DNA of 64,000 nt from UBA12481 sp942493265. GTDB lineage: Bacteria > Bacteroidota > Bacteroidia > Bacteroidales > UBA12481. The notes under the pieces are model-generated. The model worked only from the letters and a program-made list of their open reading frames with translations. It searched no databases and was not told the origin of the DNA. The stretch spans positions 1,860,001 to 1,924,000 of the forward strand of contig OW818688.1 in assembly GCA_942493265.1 (NCBI GenBank), in the 5' to 3' direction. Shown piece after piece: positions 1 to 9,783 of the stretch. How positions within the stretch are numbered: the stretch's first letter is position 1; every line of letters starts with the position of its first letter. Both the position numbers and the translations under genes were made by a program.

Positions 1-714
1 CCAGTTACCACCTACGGCAACATTTAAAAGCAGATGAAATTTCTGGTCGAAGGGCCATACTTTAGGATCTGCTGCCTCCTTTTTAAAGGAGAAGTACATT
101 TTATCATCCACATAGGTTTTGATCATGGCAGAGTCCCATTCCACGGTATAAACATGGAACTGCTCATGCATATCGGGCAAATAAATTCCCTTTGTCCGCT
201 GTGTACCGATAACATGATTATAGCTTTCCGTATGAACCGAGGCAAACACTGTATCGGGCATATATCCAACATGTTCCATATTATCAATTTCTCCTGATTT
301 TGGCCAGCCACCATATTTCCAGTCGGTGGGCAGCATCCAGATAGCCGGCCAGATACCCCGTACCCCGGGCAATTTTGCACGCACCTCAATCCGGCCGAAG
401 AGCCAGTCGCCCTTGCCTTTGGTTATCAGTCGGGCTGAGCTGTAACGCTTGTCGGCCATAGATTCCTTAATGGCTTTTATATGCAGCATTCCGTTTTCAA
501 CAAAGGCATTTTCTATCCGGTTAGCGGTATAGTGCTGCCATTCATTATTTCCCCATCCGGAGGAATTTCCCACTGTGTCATAGCTCCATTTTGAAGCATC
601 GGGCAAACCGTTGCCATCAAATTCTTCACTCCAAACGAGCTTGCGGTCACCGGAGGGATTGTTGGCGCAGGATACGGTCAGGATCAGCGCCAGTAAAAGG
701 AATAGATTTTTCAT
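1..714 (-). CDS. GH16 endo-beta-glucanase (laminarinase-like) lipoprotein, 3' end cut by window
   Basis: The frame is open from the window edge to an ATG at 714 (238 codons seen); the C-terminus lies outside. The first 16 residues form a lipoprotein signal with a lipobox ending in Cys16 (LTVSC), so the enzyme is probably anchored in the outer membrane. The GH16 catalytic motif is visible as EIDNME, with Glu142, Asp144 and Glu147 as nucleophile, assisting Asp and acid/base. WSEEF near residue 29 and GIWPAIWML near residue 120 are also typical of GH16 laminarinases. GH16 enzymes of this kind cut internal beta-1,3 or mixed beta-1,3/1,4 glucan bonds. It is the last gene seen of the SusC/SusD locus and would feed oligosaccharides to the GH3 enzyme encoded just upstream. 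Exact linkage specificity cannot be read from the sequence. Confidence 0.9.
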   Translation of the reverse strand, partial: MKNLFLLLALILTVSCANNPSGDRKLVWSEEFDGNGLPDASKWSYDTVGNSSGWGNNEWQHYTANRIENAFVENGMLHIKAIKESMADKRYSSARLITKGKGDWLFGRIEVRAKLPGVRGIWPAIWMLPTDWKYGGWPKSGEIDNMEHVGYMPDTVFASVHTESYNHVIGTQRTKGIYLPDMHEQFHVYTVEWDSAMIKTYVDDKMYFSFKKEAADPKVWPFDQKFHLLLNVAVGGNW

Positions 715-743
715 AGCTTAAATTTAAGATTACCACGGAGAAG

Positions 744-840
744 ATTACCACGGAGACACGGAGAACACAAAGATACACGGACTAAAATAAATTAAACATA
801 ACTCCGTGGCCCTCCGTGTACTCCGTGTCTCCGTGGTAAT
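744..840. repeat. Perfect 20-bp inverted repeat between GH16 and GH3 genes
   Basis: Positions 744-763 (ATTACCACGGAGACACGGAG) are the exact reverse complement of 821-840. The loop contains further degenerate copies of the same CCACGGAG words (731-740, 803-819). A degenerate relative, ACCACGGAGAGGGAGG, lies near 18152 upstream of the rhamnosidase gene. The element could fold in the mRNA between the GH3 and GH16 genes and tune GH16 expression, but it looks like a dispersed intergenic repeat rather than a classical terminator because no U-tract follows. Confidence 0.8.
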
Positions 841-841
841 T

Positions 842-3076
842 TTATTTAAGTTCGAAACCGGCTTCGATGGTGTTTTGGGAATTTGTTCCTACAAACACCT
901 TGAATTTACCGGGTTCGGTGCCCCATACACCTTCGCGGTTATAGAAGGATAAATCCTCCATGGTTACCGTAAAGCTCACGGTTTGAACTTCTCCGGCTTT
1001 CAGGTTTACCTGTTTAAATCCTTTGAGTTCCTTCACCGGACGGGTAACTGAGCCCACCAGATCGCGAATATACAGCTGCACCGTTTCAGTTCCGGTCACT
1101 TCCCCGGTATTTTTTACATCTACTTTAACTTCCAGCGTTTTATCGGAGGATAATGAGGTTTCGTTTAATATCAGGTTGTTATAGGCAAACCGGGTATAGC
1201 TTAATCCGTATCCGAACGGATAGAGCGGATCATTTGGAACATCCAGGTAGCGGGAGGTGAATTTCTGGTCCTGAGCACCCGGCCGGCCTGAGTTTTTATG
1301 ATTGTAAAAGATGGGGATCTGACCCAGTGCATAAGGAAAAGTTACGGGAAGCTTGCCCGAGGGATTATAGTCGCCGAAGAGAACATCGCAAAGGGCCGGT
1401 CCGGCCATGGTTCCAGGTATCCAGGCCTCCAGGATTGCCGGAACAAAAGTGTTCACTTTGGTGAGGATCAGCGGTCGACCGTTAAAAAGTACCAGTACCA
1501 TAGGCTTGCCCAGTTTTGCCATCTCCAGGATAAGTTCTTCCTGAACTCCCGGGATACCGATATCGGCGCGGCTCATGCTTTCGCCCGACATCATGCCGGC
1601 TTCACCGCAGGCGGCGATGATCACATCCGCGCGGCGGGCGGCAGCCATGGCAGCGGCAAAGCCCGATTTATCAGGATCATTGAAATCAGCACCCCGTGCA
1701 TAGATGACTTTCCCTTCGCCCAGACGGGTTTCCAGTTCTTTTTTAAGGGTGATCACATGTTTTGCTTCGCCGCGACCCGACCAGTTTCCGATCATGTCGG
1801 CGGCCGCATCGGCTGCCGGACCAATCAGGGCAACACTTTTGACCGACGGGCTGAGCGGGAGTACCTGTTTGTCATTTTTCAGGAGGACAAACGACTTGCG
1901 GGCGGCATCGCGCGCTTCGTTCAGGAATTCAGGCTTTAACAGGGTTTGCGATTCCCGTTCGGTATTGCTGTACCGGTAAGGATCCTCAAAAAGTCCGAGT
2001 AAAAACTTCAGTCTTAACACCCTGCGTACCGATCCGTCGATCTGAGCTTCAGTAATTTTACCGTCTTTCAGCAAGTTCTGCATCTCTGCCAGATATACAT
2101 TGCCCTCCATATCCATGTCAACACCGGCATTGAAGGCCAGGTCGCCGGCCTCATATTTGTTTGCAACGATTCCATGGAATATCATTTCCGAGATTGATGC
2201 CCAGTCGCTGACCACCAATCCTTTAAATGCCCATTCGGTTTTGAGGATATCCATAACGAGGTATTTATTGCCGGTTGCCGGAATCCCGTTCAGGTCGTTG
2301 AATGCCGTCATGAATGTTTCCACTCCGGCTTCAGCTGCGGCCTTAAACGGGGGCAGGTATACTTCGCGAAGGGAATTCTCGCTGATATCCGTTGTATAAT
2401 AATCGCGGCCGGCCTGAGCGGCGCCGTATCCCGCATAATGCTTGGCACAGGCCAGGATGGTGGTGGGATCGGCCAGATCCTTGCCCTGGAATCCTCTGAC
2501 CCGGGCTTCGGCCAGGCGTGAACCCAGGTAAGGATCTTCACCCGATCCTTCCATAACCCGTCCCCAGCGGGGATCACGGGCAATGTCGACCATCGGGGCA
2601 AAGGTCCAGTGCTGACCGGCAGCCGCAGCCTCAGTGGCAGCTATACGGGCTGCCCTTTCCGTACCAACAAGATCCCAGGATGCAGATTCTCCCAGCGGAA
2701 CCGGAAAGATGGTTTTATATCCGTGGATTACATCGTATCCAAAGATCAGCGGGATTTTCAGACGGGATTCCTCTACGGCAATTTTCTGAATTTTCCGGGT
2801 ATAATCGGCTCCGTTGATATTCAGCATCGAACCTACCTTGCCGTCGCGGATGCTTTTCAGCAAATCCGGGCGCAGAGCCACCGGACCGGTTAACTCGCCG
2901 TCGCCGGAATACTGGTTCAGCTGTCCGATTTTTTCTTCGAGGGTCATTAACGCCAAAACGCTGTCGACCTTCTTCATCACCATCTTTTCGGAGTTGTCAA
3001 CCGGTTCATCTACAGTGGGTTTGCATGCAGTTATGCCCAGAAGGCCCATGGCTGCAAGAAAAATTAGTTTTTTCAT
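842..3076 (-). CDS. GH3 beta-glucosidase lipoprotein (BglX-like)
   Basis: The 744-residue protein is read from the ATG at 3076, which gives a lipoprotein signal (lipobox GITAC, Cys18). An in-frame start 71 codons further upstream would run into the neighbouring gene and lacks a signal. Domains are an N-terminal GH3 barrel (about 35-390) with the nucleophile in VVSDW (Asp291), an alpha/beta sandwich domain (about 430-640), and a C-terminal fibronectin-III-like domain (about 670-740). Such enzymes release glucose from the non-reducing end of beta-gluco-oligosaccharides, usually in the periplasm. It lies 19 bp after the glycan-binding lipoprotein gene and before the GH16 gene, the normal place for the exo-enzyme of a laminarin-type locus. 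Confidence 0.93.
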   Translation of the reverse strand: MKKLIFLAAMGLLGITACKPTVDEPVDNSEKMVMKKVDSVLALMTLEEKIGQLNQYSGDGELTGPVALRPDLLKSIRDGKVGSMLNINGADYTRKIQKIAVEESRLKIPLIFGYDVIHGYKTIFPVPLGESASWDLVGTERAARIAATEAAAAGQHWTFAPMVDIARDPRWGRVMEGSGEDPYLGSRLAEARVRGFQGKDLADPTTILACAKHYAGYGAAQAGRDYYTTDISENSLREVYLPPFKAAAEAGVETFMTAFNDLNGIPATGNKYLVMDILKTEWAFKGLVVSDWASISEMIFHGIVANKYEAGDLAFNAGVDMDMEGNVYLAEMQNLLKDGKITEAQIDGSVRRVLRLKFLLGLFEDPYRYSNTERESQTLLKPEFLNEARDAARKSFVLLKNDKQVLPLSPSVKSVALIGPAADAAADMIGNWSGRGEAKHVITLKKELETRLGEGKVIYARGADFNDPDKSGFAAAMAAARRADVIIAACGEAGMMSGESMSRADIGIPGVQEELILEMAKLGKPMVLVLFNGRPLILTKVNTFVPAILEAWIPGTMAGPALCDVLFGDYNPSGKLPVTFPYALGQIPIFYNHKNSGRPGAQDQKFTSRYLDVPNDPLYPFGYGLSYTRFAYNNLILNETSLSSDKTLEVKVDVKNTGEVTGTETVQLYIRDLVGSVTRPVKELKGFKQVNLKAGEVQTVSFTVTMEDLSFYNREGVWGTEPGKFKVFVGTNSQNTIEAGFELK

Positions 3077-3095
3077 AGAGTTGATCATCACCTTT

Positions 3096-4838
3096 TTATT
3101 GCAACCCGGCAACATGCGGTCCGGCGATATCATCCACATAAACACTATAGGTTGCATCATGAAGTCCCGGCTGATACATGATTCTGAGCACATTATAGAA
3201 TCCTTTGTTAAACCGGTCATCGGTTGCGATATCGGTAGTGTAAATGTCACCAGTCCAGTTGAATCCTGCAGGAGCTCCTGAGTAATCAAATTCCATGATT
3301 TCCCAGGTATTGGAAGCAGTGATCTTCTTTTTCAGCTCGCATCCTGTTTGCCAGGCGTTTCCTCCGCGATCGGTATTCTCCAGTTTCATCAGAACTTCTT
3401 GTCCGGCAGTACCATACACCAGAACTTTGAATTTCGTCTGCTTGGTAATATCAAACCGATATCCGTCGGGCAGCTGAATAAAGACATTTGCCCAGTCGTT
3501 ATTGGTTTTGGTAAACAGGGCGGCATTCTTGCTCCGGTTAGGATATTTGGCGGGATCGGGATTGGCCACAACATCGAGCGTGGCAGTTCCACCGGCCAGG
3601 TCGAGACCGGCAGGTGTGAGGATGGTTTCGCCAAAGTCGTTATACATAACCATGGCATCGAGGAGATATTCAACGAAGTCGGGATGGTTTTCGGTAATAA
3701 CCACGGTCAGGTCCTTCGTATAGGTTTTCCCTTCTGATGAAGTGACTTCAACTGAAGTAACATAGGTGCCTTTTTTCAGGAAGGTATTCACCTGCGACTC
3801 GTTTGGATTGGTAGATTCAACCTTATTTCCGTCGCCAAATGTCCAAACCACTTTGGAAACTGATAATCCGGCCGGTACAACCAGGTTGGCCAGTGAGAAT
3901 TCATATTCATTCGGGTTCCCGGTAGCTGCAAAAACAGCATCAAAGGAGATGGAGGGCAAAACGTATCCCTGCGGAATCAGCAGGTAATGCCATGCATTGC
4001 CGTCGCCACCGATACAAGCCAGTTCCAGGCTGTTTTCGGTAATCTTGATGATCAGGTATTCGCCATCTGCGGCACCGGTATCAAAACACGGATAGATGGG
4101 TGTTGGGGCCGATAATTTCAGATAATTCTTGCCGTCGCGCGTGAGAAACGACCAGGTTCCGGAGATCGGTCCGGGATAGTCGACCATATAGTCTGTGTCG
4201 TTCATTCTCGCATTCGAATAGGCCGCATCGGTTCTGCGGAAATCCTTCACGTAGCTGACTCCTTTATTGTCGTATGTTGCCGCGAAACCGGTGAGTTTGA
4301 GATTAAGGACGTCGTCATACACTCCTTTCTGGGATTTTGCCAGTGGATTTGCATTCCACCAGGTGGTTGCGTTTGCCAGGTCGGGACCAACGCCCATGTG
4401 ACCCTGGGCCAGACTGTCGAGCACCCATGAACGGCCGTTAACGGCTTCAATGCCACCACAAAGCATGGTAATATTGGGGTCGGAAAAATAGGCCCAGTCG
4501 GTTTCCGTGGTCGTAAGAGTTTGGCTTGAAGTAGCATGGCCACCATTGGTATAGAGACTGAGGCTGATGGTATAGTTTTCCGGGATCGGATAGTAACCAA
4601 CCACTTTGTTTCCGGTGGCGGTATTTCCGTTACCCAGATCCCAGGTTGCGATACCGGCTATGGTTGACTGGTTCTCGATCACGAAATGGAAAGCATCATC
4701 GCCGGGAGTAACGGTGATTTTCAGGTCGGCAGCAGTTGGAGCAGCCCCGATATCAGGCTTTTGCAATTCTGTTGGTTCGCAGGAGCCCAGAATTAAGGCC
4801 GTAACGGCCAGAGAAAGAATATATCTAATGTTTTTCAT
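3096..4838 (-). CDS. PKD-domain surface glycan-binding lipoprotein (SusE/F position)
   Basis: The 580-residue protein has a lipoprotein signal (ILGSC, Cys20). Two PKD-like beta-sandwich segments can be seen: one around residues 45-110 (WDLGNGNT) and a clear one around 330-385 (VWTFGDGN, then a GTY motif). The C-terminal 190 residues look like a carbohydrate-binding beta-sandwich ending in YVDDI. It sits directly after susD, where Bacteroidota loci usually encode the outer-membrane glycan-binding protein, so binding beta-glucan at the cell surface is the likely role. No catalytic motif was recognised. Sequence in this gene position diverges quickly, so the ligand is inferred from the neighbours. 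Confidence 0.8.
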   Translation of the reverse strand: MKNIRYILSLAVTALILGSCEPTELQKPDIGAAPTAADLKITVTPGDDAFHFVIENQSTIAGIATWDLGNGNTATGNKVVGYYPIPENYTISLSLYTNGGHATSSQTLTTTETDWAYFSDPNITMLCGGIEAVNGRSWVLDSLAQGHMGVGPDLANATTWWNANPLAKSQKGVYDDVLNLKLTGFAATYDNKGVSYVKDFRRTDAAYSNARMNDTDYMVDYPGPISGTWSFLTRDGKNYLKLSAPTPIYPCFDTGAADGEYLIIKITENSLELACIGGDGNAWHYLLIPQGYVLPSISFDAVFAATGNPNEYEFSLANLVVPAGLSVSKVVWTFGDGNKVESTNPNESQVNTFLKKGTYVTSVEVTSSEGKTYTKDLTVVITENHPDFVEYLLDAMVMYNDFGETILTPAGLDLAGGTATLDVVANPDPAKYPNRSKNAALFTKTNNDWANVFIQLPDGYRFDITKQTKFKVLVYGTAGQEVLMKLENTDRGGNAWQTGCELKKKITASNTWEIMEFDYSGAPAGFNWTGDIYTTDIATDDRFNKGFYNVLRIMYQPGLHDATYSVYVDDIAGPHVAGLQ

Positions 4839-4841
4839 AGC

Positions 4842-6437
4842 TTATTTGAATTTTGGTACGTACTGTTTTAATACGCCATCGTTGGTGTTGCGGATTTCTA
4901 CCCCCGGAATCGGGAACATTCCCCAGGATTGGGTATCAAATAATTTTCCCTGGAAATCCTGCTTGTTTGGAGCGGATGAGGGAATATTAAAGCTGGCGTC
5001 GATTTTTGTTTTGGCATAGTCCAGTCCCATTCTGAGAAGGTCCCATTTACGCGAGCCTTCACCGGCAAGTTCAATGCGGCGCTCGTGCAGGATATCTTCC
5101 AGGGTAACGGTATTCAGGGCAGCCGATGCACCCAATGCGCGGGTTCTTACCTGGTTCAGGTAATCTTTGGCTTTGCCGGGATCATCGGTTAAGTATACTT
5201 CCGAAGCCATCAACAGAACATCTGCCAAACGGATATCTGGAAAATTTGCCGGGTAGTTATGCTCAAAGGAGCCTGCTGTTGCATGGTAAGCAGTGCGGGG
5301 CATCCATTTCTTGTTGAAATAGCCGGTATTTTCGTATGCTTTCAGATAGGTGCCGGGCTCTGCATCTGCATTAAATACAGTAGCATCCTTACGAGGGTCG
5401 CCGGCTTCATATTCATCTACCAGTGACCAGCTTATGGTAGCAAGGCTCCAGCCTGAATCCCATACCCCGCCAAATCCGGTAGCGTTACGCATTCCGTAAA
5501 AGATGACCGAGAAATTGCCATTGATTCCCCAGCCACCCCAATCGCTTGATTTGGCTTTTTCAGAATATTGCAATTCGAAAATGGATTCACCGCTGTTCTG
5601 ATGAGCCCAGTCGAAAAGGTCAGCATAGTTATCCATGAGGCTATATCCGCCATTGATAATGATATCATCCAAAGCAGTTTGAACAAAAGCTTTGTCTATG
5701 GTGGTGGTGCCATCACTCCAGGCGCCGGTGAGTCCCAGTTCGGGAATAGCGGTTTTTATACCGGTATGGAACAGATAGATACGTGCAATCAGTGCTTCTG
5801 CTGCATATCTGGTTACGCGGCCGATTTCACCCGAGGGAGCGAATTCCGGAAGATCGGGAAGTGCTTCCAGCAAATCTTTGGCAACCTGGATATACACTTC
5901 CTGCGGGGTGTTCTGGGTGGCTTTGCGGTAATCATCTATCGCAGGCAAAACCGAAGTGATGATCGGAACCCAGCCATAATGACGGGCAAGATCAAAGTAT
6001 GAATAGGCACGGAGGAATTTTGCTTCTGCAATAAACCGTTTCTGGTTATCTGCATTCTTCCATGTGATTCCGACTTCTTTCTGCAGATAGAGATTGGCGC
6101 GGTAAATAGTTGTGTAGCAGCGGTTCCATAAATCCTTTACTGCATCGGTTTCCGCATTCATGATGGTATGTTCAAACTGGTCCATATCCTTTGCATCGGC
6201 TCCGCCTTTAAAGGCATCATCGGAAAAAATATCCGCCATGATTGGAACGAACTGCCAGTTCTGAACCGAATAGGCATCATAAACTCCGGTCAGCGCCAGG
6301 AAGGCATCGCTTTCGGTTTTATAAAAGTTCTCTTCCACCAACCCGGTTTTTGGCTCCAGCTCGAGGAAGTCTTTTGTACACGCCTGCATCCCGAAGATTA
6401 CTATGGCTATGTAAGCTATATATCTTATTTTTTTCAT
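4842..6437 (-). CDS. susD: SusD/RagB family glycan-binding lipoprotein
   Basis: The 531-residue protein starts with a lipoprotein signal (lipobox GMQAC, Cys20) followed by the FLELEPKTG stretch characteristic of SusD proteins. The helical TPR-like region (for example AEAKFLRAYSYFDLARHYG near residue 140) and the C-terminal RRIELAGEG...WDLLRMG segment are hallmarks of the family. SusD caps the SusC porin and delivers oligosaccharides to it at the outer membrane. The gene is 26 bp after susC and 3 bp before the PKD lipoprotein gene, so all are probably co-transcribed. Confidence 0.96.
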   Translation of the reverse strand: MKKIRYIAYIAIVIFGMQACTKDFLELEPKTGLVEENFYKTESDAFLALTGVYDAYSVQNWQFVPIMADIFSDDAFKGGADAKDMDQFEHTIMNAETDAVKDLWNRCYTTIYRANLYLQKEVGITWKNADNQKRFIAEAKFLRAYSYFDLARHYGWVPIITSVLPAIDDYRKATQNTPQEVYIQVAKDLLEALPDLPEFAPSGEIGRVTRYAAEALIARIYLFHTGIKTAIPELGLTGAWSDGTTTIDKAFVQTALDDIIINGGYSLMDNYADLFDWAHQNSGESIFELQYSEKAKSSDWGGWGINGNFSVIFYGMRNATGFGGVWDSGWSLATISWSLVDEYEAGDPRKDATVFNADAEPGTYLKAYENTGYFNKKWMPRTAYHATAGSFEHNYPANFPDIRLADVLLMASEVYLTDDPGKAKDYLNQVRTRALGASAALNTVTLEDILHERRIELAGEGSRKWDLLRMGLDYAKTKIDASFNIPSSAPNKQDFQGKLFDTQSWGMFPIPGVEIRNTNDGVLKQYVPKFK

Positions 6438-6463
6438 TTTAGCTTGATGTTAAATTTTGCAAA

Positions 6464-9400
6464 TTAGAAGGTTACATTGATGCCACCGTAAATTGACCTG
6501 GCTTGCGGATAGATTCCGTGGTCCACACCATAGCTGAATACTCCGCCACCGATTTCCGGTTCGTAGCCATCATATTTGGTAAAAGTCAGGAGGTTTTCAC
6601 CTGCCAGATAGATTCTCAGTTTGCTGATGTGCAGCAGGCTGGTAACCCTTACCGGTAGGCTGTAACCGATGCTCAGGTTCCGGAGACGCAGGTAATCGGC
6701 ATCTTTTACCCAGAAATCACTCGGGGTTTTAAAGTTACCGTTCAGGTCGGAATAGGTGAGTCGCGGATAGGTATTGCTGGTTCCTTCGCCGGTCCACCGC
6801 CCGAGGGCAGATCCACGGTAATTGGTAAAGTTCATGTCGTAACGGCGGGTGGCATCCCATACCTGGGCTCCAAGAGAGGTGTACCAGAACATGTTAACAT
6901 CAAATCCTTTAAATTCAAACGTCAGGTTCAATCCGCCGGTAAATGCCGGGTAAGGATTGCCAATCTGCACCCAGTCACTATTGTCGATGCTGCCGCTGTT
7001 ATCCTGGTCAACAAACCTGAAATCTCCGGGCTTTGCGTTCGGCTGAATCAGTTTGCCGTTTGTATTTACATGTGCTGCAATTTCGGCCTCATTCTGGAAG
7101 ATTCCATCGGTTTTCACCCCATAGAATACGCCCAGCGGTGATCCCACTTCGGCCCTGACGATACCGCCCTGACCGAATCCGCCGTTGCCTCCGCTTAAGC
7201 GCTGCTCGGCATTCTGAATATCCAGAACTGTATTTTTGTTTGTGTTTCCGATCAATTTCAGATCAACATAAAGATCTCCTATATGCTCACGGTAACCGAA
7301 TTCCAGGTCAAATCCGATATTTCTTACACTTCCGCCATTGATTACCGGAGGAACGTTTCCGATCAACAGGGGAGCAGGAGCTTCGATTAACCAGTCTTTG
7401 GTGGTTTTGTTATAAAAGTCGGCTGTAAAAGTCATTTTATTGTTCAGGAAACCCAGGTCCAGACCGATGTCGGTTTGCTCCGATGTTTCCCATCTCAGGC
7501 TCGGGTTGGCGATGCGGGTTGGCACCATTCCGTTGTACTGGTTTTTGCCCATTCCGAAATAGTAAATCGAACCGGTACCCATGATTGAGGTATAGCGGAA
7601 ATCACCGATGGATTCATTTCCGTTCTGGCCCCAGCTGGCGCGTAATTTACCGAAGCTCAGCCAGGAAGAGGTGCTTTCCATGAATGATTCCTGTGAGAAG
7701 ATCCATCCGGCCGAAACTGACGGGAAGGTTCCGAATTTGTTTGCTGATCCGAAGCGTGATGAACCGTCAGTACGCAGAATGGCGGTAATCATGTAGCGGC
7801 CCATGTAGTCATAATTAACCCTGCCGAAATAGGAGAGCATGGTGTGATCGCCATATCCGCCATAAATTGAGGAGGAGAGAGGATCAACGGCATTATCTAT
7901 ATAGGCGTGTTCGAAATCGGTAAAGATCACATCGTTTTTAGATCCGCCGATATTGCTGTATTGGTTACGCAGTGCGGCATGACCTGCCAGAACGGTAAAG
8001 TGGTTGTTGCCTAAGGTTTTATCATAGGTCAGAACGTTTTCAAGGTTCCAGTTGATGTAGTTGTCTTCGCTTCTTGAAACTCCGTTGATCAGTGTTTTGT
8101 GGGTTGCATCCAGGTCATAGAGCGGGGTGTATCCGCGGTTGATCACCAGTGCGTATTCCCCGCCAAAGGAGGTGCGGAAAGTCAATCCCGTTAAAACTTC
8201 CGATAGCTTGCCGAAATCAAAGCTGGCAAATGCGTTTCCAACTGCCTTGTAGGTATTGGTTGCACTGTTTGTGTAAGATAACATGGCTACCGGGTTGGTA
8301 ATCTCCTGCATTCCGATACCGAAATCTTCAGGTGTTGCCCAGGTGCCATCAGCAAAAGTAACCGGCACGATCGGTGGGGCATTCAATGCCTGGATAAGGC
8401 TGGTTGCGGCAAAATGATCGTTGGCACCGATACCCTTACTGTTCAGGTTGGCGAGGTTGATGCTCGATCCTACCTTCATAAAACCCATATCCCAGTCGGT
8501 ATTCAGCTTGTAAGTAAAGCGTTCGAATTGTGATTTGCCTTTGGCGATAATACCATCCTGCTTATAGTAATTAATTGAGCTCATGAAGCTGGCCTTTTCG
8601 TTACCACCGGAGAAGGTGAGCTGATGATTGGATTTCGGAGCATTGCGGTTGAACATTTCGTCCTGCCAGTCGGTATCATACTGAAGGGTATCCATCATGG
8701 CCTGTGAGAATTTCCACGGCTGACCTGCATTTGCAGCGGCCTCATTCTGAAGCATGAAGTATTCATCCTTGTTCAATACATCCAGTTTGCGCCAGGGATT
8801 CTGAACGCCGACATAATTTTCATAGGTAACCTGTGTTTTTCCGGTTCCTCCCCGTTTTGTGGTGATGAGGATTACCCCGTTGGCGGCACGCGCACCATAG
8901 ATCGCAGCTGAAGCAGCATCTTTCAGAACCTCAACGGATTCAATATCCGACGGACTCAGGTAATCGATTCCGTACCCGTTGGTTGGCAAACCGTCGACAA
9001 TATATAAAGGCTCAGCATCGCCGTTGGTGCCGATACCGCGGATGCGAACTGACACGAAATCTCCCGGCTGACCGGAATTGTTCATGATAACCACCCCAGC
9101 GGTTTTACCCTGAAGGGCCTGGTTCACGCGCAGGTTATTTCCACGGGCCATTTCAGCTGCCGAGACTTTTGCAATAGAACCGGTAATCAGGCTTTTTTTC
9201 TGGAGACCATACCCCACAACCACTGCTTCAGCAAGGTCAAAGGCGGATGGCTTCATTTTCAGGTTGATAACCGAGCGTCCGTTAATGGACTCTTCAACAA
9301 CAAGATATCCAACATAACTGAATTGCAGTTTTGCTTGGGCATCGCGCACGTTCAGCGAATACTTTCCGGAGCCATCCGTTGTAGTTCCAGTTGTTGTACC

Positions 9401-9571
9401 CACAACCAAAACGTTAACACCGGGCAGGCCAATTCCCTTTTCATCGGAAATCGTACCCGTAACCACGAGCCCTTGCTGGGCCATGGCCGAGCCTATAACC
9501 AGGCCGAACAGAAGTACGGCTGTGGTCACTTTAAATAGTCGTGAAATTTTTAAATACATATTATATAGCAT
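6464..9571 (-). CDS. susC: SusC/RagA family TonB-dependent outer-membrane transporter
   Basis: The protein is 1035 residues from the first ATG; an ATG four codons later (9559) is an equally good start just before the signal peptide. After the signal come a carboxypeptidase-D-like regulatory domain (about 35-110), the TonB-plug region with AVVVGYG, PLYIVDGLP and the long IESVEVLKDA...GVILITTKRG block (about 115-240), and a 22-strand barrel to a C-terminal aromatic-rich strand ending in NVTF. It imports beta-gluco-oligosaccharides with the SusD partner, powered by TonB. No ECF sigma/anti-sigma pair is adjacent; control is more likely by the SusR-like regulator upstream. Confidence 0.96.
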   Translation of the reverse strand: MLYNMYLKISRLFKVTTAVLLFGLVIGSAMAQQGLVVTGTISDEKGIGLPGVNVLVVGTTTGTTTDGSGKYSLNVRDAQAKLQFSYVGYLVVEESINGRSVINLKMKPSAFDLAEAVVVGYGLQKKSLITGSIAKVSAAEMARGNNLRVNQALQGKTAGVVIMNNSGQPGDFVSVRIRGIGTNGDAEPLYIVDGLPTNGYGIDYLSPSDIESVEVLKDAASAAIYGARAANGVILITTKRGGTGKTQVTYENYVGVQNPWRKLDVLNKDEYFMLQNEAAANAGQPWKFSQAMMDTLQYDTDWQDEMFNRNAPKSNHQLTFSGGNEKASFMSSINYYKQDGIIAKGKSQFERFTYKLNTDWDMGFMKVGSSINLANLNSKGIGANDHFAATSLIQALNAPPIVPVTFADGTWATPEDFGIGMQEITNPVAMLSYTNSATNTYKAVGNAFASFDFGKLSEVLTGLTFRTSFGGEYALVINRGYTPLYDLDATHKTLINGVSRSEDNYINWNLENVLTYDKTLGNNHFTVLAGHAALRNQYSNIGGSKNDVIFTDFEHAYIDNAVDPLSSSIYGGYGDHTMLSYFGRVNYDYMGRYMITAILRTDGSSRFGSANKFGTFPSVSAGWIFSQESFMESTSSWLSFGKLRASWGQNGNESIGDFRYTSIMGTGSIYYFGMGKNQYNGMVPTRIANPSLRWETSEQTDIGLDLGFLNNKMTFTADFYNKTTKDWLIEAPAPLLIGNVPPVINGGSVRNIGFDLEFGYREHIGDLYVDLKLIGNTNKNTVLDIQNAEQRLSGGNGGFGQGGIVRAEVGSPLGVFYGVKTDGIFQNEAEIAAHVNTNGKLIQPNAKPGDFRFVDQDNSGSIDNSDWVQIGNPYPAFTGGLNLTFEFKGFDVNMFWYTSLGAQVWDATRRYDMNFTNYRGSALGRWTGEGTSNTYPRLTYSDLNGNFKTPSDFWVKDADYLRLRNLSIGYSLPVRVTSLLHISKLRIYLAGENLLTFTKYDGYEPEIGGGVFSYGVDHGIYPQARSIYGGINVTF

Positions 9572-9709
9572 TAGGTTATAAATTGTTTCTTGAAATATCC
9601 GATTGTGAAGCCAAATAACTCACTTAAATAACGAAACAACACTGTTACGTGCTAATGTAAATCTAGGGGGAATAATTATACTGCACCTGAATAAAAAACA
9701 CATAACAGT

Positions 9710-9737
9710 CACATCCGGGCTACATCATTACTACATC
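9710..9737 (-). promoter_or_regulatory. Three phased direct repeats upstream of susC, candidate activator site
   Basis: On the plus strand CACATC (9710-9715), TACATC (9721-9726) and TACATC (9732-9737) recur at exactly 11-bp steps; read toward susC this is GATGTA/GATGTA/GATGTG. Copies one helical turn apart on the same DNA face are typical of cooperative activator binding. The 212-bp gap holds the susC promoter and follows the regulator gene, whose C-terminal helix-turn-helix would be the natural ligand. A weak -7-like TTATTTG lies nearer the gene (around 9615). Function is inferred from spacing and position only. Confidence 0.5.
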
Positions 9738-9783
9738 AGCATAAATCTGAAATAGCTTAATTATCGCAATAATGTTAAGTAAA

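Noticed and set aside
1298..1939. 213-codon plus-strand frame over the GH3 gene
   Set aside because: It lies fully antisense to a clear GH3 coding sequence and has no family motif or start signal.
3077..3289. Longer N-terminus for the GH3 enzyme
   Set aside because: The extension overlaps the PKD lipoprotein gene and would bury the lipoprotein signal.
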